Of a DNA stretch of 64,000 nt, positions 57,075 to 64,000 are shown piece after piece. The position numbers and the translations under genes are program-made. Within the stretch, counting starts at the first letter, position 1; each line of letters starts with the position of its first letter. The notes beneath the pieces were generated by a model. It worked only from the letters and a program-made list of their open reading frames with translations. It made no database searches and had not been told where the DNA came from. Source of the stretch: Chimonanthus salicifolius (taxonomy: Eukaryota > Streptophyta > Magnoliopsida > Laurales > Calycanthaceae); the NCBI GenBank assembly GCA_013350335.1, contig CM023539.1, positions 31,730,631 through 31,794,630 on the forward strand, written 5' to 3'.

Positions 57075-57650
57075 AAACTTTCTAATTCAGTGGACTAAAA
57101 CACAACCAGATCCATCTGTGTTTACCAGTAAACTTTCAGTCGACTGAATCATAAGATTCAGTCGGCAAAAACACAACCAGATCTCATATGTACTTGGCCA
57201 GTACACCTTCAATTGACTGAATCATAAGATTCAATCGGCTGAAATACAACCAGATACTATACGTGCTTGACCAGTATACTTTCAGTCGACTGAATCATAG
57301 ATTCAGTCGGCTGAAATACAACAAGATATTATGCATGCTTGGCCAATATACTTTCAGTCGAATGAATCACAAATTCAGTCGGTTGAAATACAACATGATT
57401 TATTCGGCTGAAATACAACCAGATATTATGCATGCTTGGCCAATATACTTTCACTCGACTGAATCACAGATTCAGTCAGTTGAAATACAACCAGATCCTT
57501 TGTGTACTTCGCCAATTCACTTTCAGTCGACTGAATCATAAGATTCAACCGACTGACTTTAGGACAGATCCTTTGTGTGCTCGACCAGCACACTTTCAGT
57601 CGACTGAATCACAAGATTCAGTCGACTGACTTTGTGTCAAATCCTTTTGT
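57075..57650. repeat. Tandem array (about 75-100 bp units) of TCAGTCGACTGA inverted repeats
   Basis: About seven units each read ctttcagtcgactgaatca, then (ta)agattcagtcggctgaa, then atacaaccagat and a spacer with tgcttggcca. The unit is itself an inverted repeat: the palindrome flanks an attcagtc...gactgaat foldback. Located within the 3.1 kb solo LTR. The same core motif fills the LTRs at 35032 and 40177. Confidence 0.85.
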
Positions 57651-58814
57651 TTGCGTGCATTGTAAGGCCCTTCTCCTTGAAATCCATCATTTATCATATT
57701 TAAACATGGATTTCATCTTTAACACTTCACTTAGTAAATTTATCCTACCCACTAGCAAAGGTTAGAGTTTTTTATAATCCATCCAATCATAATGTCATCA
57801 TAGCATGGTTTCAGATTTAATCTTATGGTTGTTTTGTTTCAACCCATAACCATCTCTTGGATGGATTTCCAACTCCATGGCCTTATCACAATTTGGCCAT
57901 TCATTCTAACCAGTCATAGAACACATGGGTTCGGCCACACCATGGCCAAACCTTTGGTTTTCTTAGATTGAATCCTATTTTATTAAGTTTAGACATACCT
58001 TCATTCAATCTCCTTCTTTTCTTTTGATCTTTCTCTTCTTCCTTAATTCTTGTTCTCCTTTCTTTGTTCTTTAAAGTCTCCAAGTGTATGGAGGTAGAGG
58101 TGAGAGAGCTAGGAACTCTTGTTCGAGAAGGAGGGGTCGGCCAAGGGGTTTGGAGTGCCCCTTGGTTTGTGTTTTTGTATTAAAACTTAGTCTCTTCACT
58201 CCCTCTCATAATGCCTTTGTCTAACCAATGAGTCCCTTGGCATCCCAAGGGTGGCTTCATGACTCTTGAGATGAAGATCCTTGGGTTCCCAAGTGTCTAA
58301 GTACAATGTACTTAGATAACCTACCCTATCTCATCCATTCATCTTCTCAACTCAAATTAAAAAAAACCTCAATTCAAGACTTGAACTCACAAGTGGTTGA
58401 CCAAGTCAACCCATGTCAATGTCGACCATGCATGTACATGACATTTGGGTCCCACTTTGGCCGTGTCACTTGATGATGTGGCATCCTTTCTTAGTTGGCT
58501 TCCATGTGATGACATGAATGCCACACGGCAATGCCACATCACTCACATGCCACCTCACTTGATGAGGTGAACTTTAATGCATTAAATGCATTAATTTATC
58601 CAATTCAACTAATTTAACTAAATTTATTTAATTACTTTAAAATCAAGCTTATCCATGACTCATTGGCTCTTAATTGGGTAATTAACCCATTTCCTTGCCC
58701 ATCTAATGTCCATTTAAACTTTTTAACCTCAAATTCAATTAAATTGCAATCCAAGTGGGCCAGGCCAATACAATATTTTTATAAGCTAAGGAAAATCTGG
58801 GGTGTTACAAGCAC

Positions 58815-61740
58815 TTAGATGTCTTCTATCTTCTACTAATTTCTCCCCTATTTTGTCATACAATTGACAAAGATTAGTAGGCAGACATTGATTTTCGAGC
58901 ACTCTCCCATGCTTGTTGCATTTAGTGCATAACTAAGTTTTGCTCTAACTCATGGTTCTCCCCTGTGGTTCAATGCACACTTCTCGTGCATTAAGATTAG
59001 TTTGCCCCTTTTACAAACTAATTTCCAGCATTAGCTAATATATTCCATGAGTTAGGCTAATGTCCTAACTTCCCTAGAGTCTTTTCCCCCATTCTCCGAA
59101 CTATCTTTTGTAGCTTCTTTGACTCATCCCCATAAACTTAACTGCTTCTAAATTTATTTTCATTTAAGCTTACTTTCAAGCTTGCATTCACTTTCCTCCA
59201 TATACTGTCATGACCAGTAATAACAGCTAATTAGCACATATTTTGTGCTCCCCCAAACTCTAAGGTGTGTGTAGCATCACAGTCCGATCCCTATATCCTT
59301 AACATGGCAATACAAAATCAACTCATCCAAACCTCCATGTTAGTTTTTTCAACAAAATCCATGTCAGCAATAGGCATGAGATAGAAGGCATTTCATTAAT
59401 ACAAACTCTAAATCAAACCATATCATTTCATTGATAAACAAATCGGTGCATATGGTTTGGGAGAGGGGCAAATAGATGCTTAGACAAAACATTAACATAG
59501 TTTTTCCAAAATATGAAACATAAATCATGAAAAACTATCCTAAGCAGAGCCATTCGGAGGAGGAGATGCTGGAGGAGAAGGGTAGATAAGTCGGGAAAGT
59601 TTGACGATCGATTTTCGTAATGCAGAGACTTTTTCGTAGGTTACTCTGTGTGAATCTTTCCACGAAGTCATCTAGCCCATCCAGATGTGTCTCAATTTGT
59701 GAAACCCGATCTTCGATTTTATAGATAAATCAAAGCAGGGTTTGTGACTCAGGGATGTATGCATTTTCGACATTCACTCTTTCTTCTTCATCTGAGCTGT
59801 CCAGTAGGGAGATTACTTCTACTTTGGTTCTCAGGTTTTGTCCAGATTGAGATCTGAGAGAGTACCGATGGCTAGATCCAGTTTTAGGGGCAAGGGTTTT
59901 TCTGCGAGGGTTACTTTTAGAAGTAGAGCTCGATTATGGGGTATCCTACACGAATCTAGGTGATCTCCTCAGGAAATGACAGCTGGACTCAGGGATTTTT
60001 CGGTGGTCGAAGACCGAGATTTAGATGTCTCTCTTTTTGACATTGTTACTTGGGAAGTGCTGACCAAGTCTTTTCCGAAACACTAAATCTCACAAACACC
60101 GTGATATCCTTGCTTCTTGAAGTGAGAGAAGCAAAAACCCTAAGGTTTTTCGGCGAAATTTCGCTCAAGGAGATCCTATCTACCAATCTAGGGCACGGGA
60201 GGAGATGAGGAAATCGCTAGAGCTCATCGGGAGGATGAACGACGATTTCGAATTGATCTGTCATTTTCGCAGAAGGAGTCCTTTTTAACTTACTCTTTCT
60301 GATTTACCGACTGGTCGTGACCAACGACCGGTCTGTGTCGATATGTCAATAAGTATCGAGCGGTCTCCCTTTTCGATTTTTCCCACTTTTAGACAGTGTT
60401 CTGATTTCCAACAGTACCGACATGTTTGTTCCTCCGACTAGTCTATCATCTGACCTGAGTTCTAACTTGGAGGATGACTGGGTATTTTGTGTGTGTGTGT
60501 TTGCAGTGTTCATAGTTTCTCAAACTTGGCTTATACACCTTTTAATGCCAGTGATGATACATACATTCACACTGCATTTGCGTCATTTGAAGATTCCAAT
60601 CACCTTTCTGAAGAGAGGCACAGACCACGGATTACGGATCTCTAATCCAAGTTTATTGGACACATTTAATTAACCAATTTCAGTATATTGCCCAAGTGTG
60701 TGATGTCATGAGATTCGACATTTTCAGGCTTTAACAAAGACAATGTGTTTATGAACAAGAGTCATTCCACATAATGTATAACAACAAGTATTGGAATGAG
60801 ATACTCAGCATACTAATCATACATTCATTTCCTATTTTAGTTTCATTAATCATGCATATAGAAATGAAGTATGACGTTGCACACACAGCTCCAATGCCTA
60901 TTATCATATTATTACCCAAAACATGTTAAACACATTTACCATTCTTTCAAGCATACTCCAATTCTTTGAAAGAGCTGGTACATAAATGGATTTAGACAAG
61001 CACTTTTGGTAAGTCACACCAATGACAATCCATTTAAGGGCATAGAGCATGTTTTATTCCACATAGGATTCACAAGTTTATGAACTTGGAATGAAACTAC
61101 ACTGTGTATGTGTACCATACATACCCTATACATGAGGTAATACACACACTATATTCATTTCATAAAGATGCACAAATCACATAGCATAAATGAAATGAGA
61201 CAAGTATAATCCAATACTAGTGTGCAAACCTACATGTACATACAAGTATCTTGCATAAGATCAATCCAACAATCAAACAAGAACATGGATTGAAGGCAAG
61301 ATATAAGGTGATTTCAAAATATGTTTCAAATGTGAATTCCTTTATACATTTGAACACAATTATTGTGAGACTTGGAATCTAAGTTCACAATCCAGTGATG
61401 ACCTTTTCTCAAATCTGATTTTAATCTTGGGTGCCTTCCCATTTGAACTTTTAAATCAACAATTCCAGATATTGTACCATAAAGTTGTCCTAAAACACGA
61501 GGCATACATTTTAGTACATGGCCTCATAGGATACTTGGAGGTTACTACCTTCATCAAGTTCCTTTTCTCTATCTCTCTTCTCTAGAGGATTTAGTTTGGA
61601 CTTTTTCAATGGATGAACCATTCACCTATATTCTTAGTACACAACTTGGTCAAGATAGGAGGTGTCATCCATTGGGCTAGAAGAGGAAATTTTTCCATGG
61701 ACTCTTTCAGCCTACTTTGTTGTTTCATATCTTTTAAATA
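58815..61740. other. Interior of the minus-strand LTR element, decayed
   Basis: On the minus strand, short frames between 59550 and 60310 (around MSKRETSKSRSSTTEKSL, near 60045) may be remnants of a structural ORF. I do not recognise them. The rest is non-coding. Confidence 0.4.
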
Positions 61741-62614
61741 TTTTAAGTGTATATTATGAAACAAGTCAGGCGCACCGAAGGGTCAATGACTAGAAATGTT
61801 ACCATTCAACAATCCGACCGTTGCGGAATAATGCACTCCCAAAGGTATTATTCTTTCTCGGTCGACATGTCGTTATTGCCGATGGGTCGACAGTAATGGC
61901 ACCGATAGGTCGGTCCATACGAGATGCTCGATCTGGGGCAACACCATGTTGATAGAGTTTCATGTCTCGAAACTTGTCATACTTAGAACAACCTGTCACC
62001 CTTTAGTGAGGGGTCCGTCCTGGCTACTCTCGATCAGTTTTGAACTACCGATATGTCTGTTTTCTCGAGATCCCACCTGAGTTCTAAGTTTCAGAACTCA
62101 AAAATCTTATCGAAGAGTCGTTGACCACGAGGGGTCGTTTCAGCCTTTCACCGAGTGGTCGGTGTATATGAGACTCTCGATCAGAGGCTTACCCAAAATG
62201 ACAGTTCTTTGATCCAGAACCTATGTCAATTTGGTCGACCAGTCTTTAACCACGATGGGTCGATCCTATCTCCACCGAGGTATCGGTGATAACAACTGGT
62301 CGAGCTGACAGTCAAACCAAATACATATTTCCAAGTTGGGTTCTAATTCATTGTCAAGCTTCCTCTCTAGGCTATTTATGATTTAACCATTTGTTCCACT
62401 AAGCCTAAGGATGGTCCTCTCTAAGGTGTGAGTACCACATAAAGTCATCTATGGGCAAATACATGTTTTGTGATTTCTATAATGATGAGCTTCAATCTGG
62501 TGGAGCATGACCTTCACTCTTGTTCACCTTCGGTCTTCAAGCTTCTAGCTAGTGCTTCTTTTCGAGTAATGGAATTGACAAACATAGGGACTTGGCCAAG
62601 CCGAGGCACTAACA
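61740..62614 (-). repeat. 5' LTR (copy C) of minus-strand element
   Basis: Matches 54486-55249 from gaccgttgcggaataatgca to ccgaggcactaaca, and matches 52560-52637 and 53680-53740 at its left end (gactagaaatgttacc). Rich in ggtcggt and ggtcgac motifs. The lower-coordinate limit is approximate. Confidence 0.75.
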
Positions 62615-64000
62615 AAGACTTCACTGCCTAAAACTGAAAGCGCTAAGGAATACCTCCAAAATGTTGAAAATAAATTCAAAACAGCGAACAAGTCCTTAGC
62701 AGGGACACTTATTGGCAGGCTAACCACCATTAAGTTCAATAAAAGATGTGACATGTATGAGCACGTAACGAAGATGACAAATTATGCTGCTCAACTGAAG
62801 AATATAGGGACGAGTGTTGATGATACTTTTCTTATCTAATTCTCTGCCTCCTCAGTATAGGTCATTTTAAATAAATTACAATACTATGAAAGATAAATGG
62901 CAAGTAAATGAATTGTCAAGTATGTTGATTCAAGAGTAAAGCAAGTTTAAGAAGATTGGACATCACGCACTCCATTTAATAAATTAAAGACCCAGTAAGA
63001 ATAAAGGATGGAAGCCAAAGAAATTTAAGAAAGATGGAAATAAACTATTTGACCCCAGTATGTCTTCCAAGATTCAAAGTCAGGGGACAGGTAGTATGAG
63101 GTGCCACTTTTGAAAGAAAAAATGGCACTTCTAGAAAGACTTCTATAAAAGGATAGAGTGGTTCGAAGGAAAGGTAACCATTCCATTTCTTTATGTTTCG
63201 AATCTAATCTCATTGAAGTTTCCTCTAATACTTGATGGCTTGATTCTGGGGCTACAATTCTTGTTTCTAATACGATAAAGGGATATCTTAGGACCCAGAC
63301 CATCGACCCAACTAAAGCCTACATTTACATTGGAAACTGACAAAATGTGCTAGTTAAAGCGATTGAGACTAACAGTCTTTTCCTCGACACTGGCCACCAC
63401 TTAGATTATTGGTTGTGTTTATGTTTGTTCTGTTGCAAGAAACATTATTTCAATTTTCAAACTTCATGTTAATGGTTATTATTATAAATTTGGAATTAAT
63501 GCCTTCAGTTTATCTAAGGGTTCTTCTTTTATTGGATCTGGATTATTAATTGATAACTTTTACCTTTTAAAGCTTGATGATTCCTTTGATAATTCTGTCC
63601 TAACCCTATATCATAATGCTGGTATTAAACGTGTCTTGATTAATGAAAATTCCTCTATTTTATGGCATAAACGTTTATGACATATATCCCGCAAAAGAAT
63701 TGAAAGATTGGTAAAGATGGGATTCTCCCGAATCTTGACTTTACTGATTTAGGTGTATCTGTGGAATGCATTAAGGTTAAGCAGACCAACACACCAAAAA
63801 AGGAGCCACAAGATCTAAAGGGCTACTTGAGTTGATCCATACTGATATTTGTAGCCCATTTGACGTTCCATCCTTTGGTGAGAGAACTATTTTATCATCT
63901 TTATGGATGACTTTTCGTGTTATGATTATATTTATATATTTAGTGATAAATCTCAAACAGTTAAAACCGTAGAGATATTTATCACTGAAGTTGAAAGACA
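62615..64000 (+). pseudogene. Copia gag, zinc-knuckle region, GAG-pre-integrase and integrase start
   Basis: Gag: SAKEYLQNVENKFKTANKSL, LTTIKFNKRCDMYEHVTKMT, NYAAQLKNIGTSVDDTFLI. A protease-like WLDSGAT lies at about 63240-63260 (frame broken). GAG-pre-integrase: SSILWHKRL and HISRKRIERLVKMG (about 63650-63720). Integrase: VECIK, LLELIHTDICSPFDVPSFGE and FMDDFSCYDYIYIF. There are stops and frameshifts throughout. It is truncated at the window end. Confidence 0.85.

Larger units (their letters stand above)
55677..58809 (-). mobile_element. Large solo LTR (about 3.13 kb), Del/Tekay-like
   Basis: Plus strand starts TGTAATGCCC and ends GGGGTGTTACA; on the minus strand it therefore starts TGTAACACCCCAGATTTTCC, a start typical of long-LTR plant chromoviruses. 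Flanks AGCAT (55672-55676) and AGCAC (58810-58814) match in four of five bases. No internal coding domain is found, so it is a solo LTR. It holds a tandem array at 57075-57650 and an AT-rich hairpin near one end. Confidence 0.75.
52283..62614 (-). mobile_element. Minus-strand LTR retrotransposon nested in the copia element
   Basis: Right LTR ends (plus strand) ...gaggcactaaca at 62614, that is TGTTAGTGCC on the minus strand. A related LTR copy starts TGTTAGTACG at 55249, next to gttttgtcattaaattgaca and aagagtgagat (55250-55275), a degenerate polypurine tract. The interior (55250-61740) is non-coding or decayed, with a minus-strand open region at about 59550-60310 that I cannot assign. The left LTR is split by a further LTR insertion. 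Confidence 0.6.
51229..64000 (+). mobile_element. Ty1/copia retrotransposon, plus strand, interrupted and cut by window end
   Basis: 5' LTR at 51229-51808, primer-binding-site-like tggcatcaagagc at 51811, then leader. Coding resumes at about 62615 with gag and runs through GAG-pre-integrase to integrase at the window edge. Integrase after gag and before any RT is the copia order. Between 52283 and 62614 the element is interrupted by minus-strand retroelement sequence. Joining the two halves is inference from order and strand. Confidence 0.65.

Noticed and set aside
57075..57650. CRISPR-like array
   Set aside because: Plant nuclear context, diverged units without unique spacers, and location inside an LTR. 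It is a tandem repeat.

Overview
This is nuclear DNA from a flowering plant with a sizeable, repeat-rich genome. It is AT-rich, has GT-AG introns, tRNA-derived SINEs, many 5'-truncated L1-type LINEs and nested Ty1/copia and Ty3/gypsy elements. Nothing in the sequence fixes the species. There is one clearly functional gene: a minus-strand VPS4/SKD1-type AAA ATPase of the ESCRT pathway. Its eight coding exons (1302 nt including the stop, 433 residues) are spread over about 31.2 kb, 17822-48990. All seven introns have GT-AG ends and the exon phases join perfectly.

Layout. 1-17.8 kb: downstream flank of VPS4 with no convincing gene. It holds a roughly 50-69 bp minisatellite (1-545), a short non-autonomous LTR element (1567-3880) with a small solo LTR inside, a 255 bp tandem duplication, a 5'-truncated retroposon with target-site duplication (TSD), several SINEs, a foldback element rich in CCGATT motifs, and one weak minus-strand candidate exon near 9.05 kb. 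17.8-49 kb: the VPS4 gene. Intron 7 holds a LINE fragment. Intron 5 holds a gypsy chromodomain remnant. Intron 3 holds a LINE cut by a solo LTR. The 18 kb intron 2 holds a plus-strand LINE with an 18 bp TSD, a minus-strand LINE, a 5.7 kb dead Ty3/gypsy element with both LTRs sitting in the poly(T) tail of another LINE, and a further LINE inserted in that LINE. Intron 1 holds LINE pieces and an LTR-element remnant.

49-51.2 kb: VPS4 5' leader, promoter and AT-rich upstream DNA. 51.2-64 kb: a plus-strand copia element (5' LTR, primer-binding site, then gag and integrase from 62.6 kb to the window edge) interrupted by about 10 kb of minus-strand LTR-retrotransposon sequence. That sequence is itself interrupted by another LTR of its own family and by a 3.1 kb solo LTR that carries a tandem array built on the palindrome TCAGTCGACTGA.

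The retroelements carry stops and frameshifts throughout. The biological theme is one essential housekeeping gene that tolerates massive retroelement growth of its introns while keeping an intact reading frame. I found no convincing undescribed gene system. The most distinctive signals are short palindromic motif clusters (TCAGTCGACTGA, CGGTGCACCG, GGTCGGTG) that recur in otherwise unrelated repeats.
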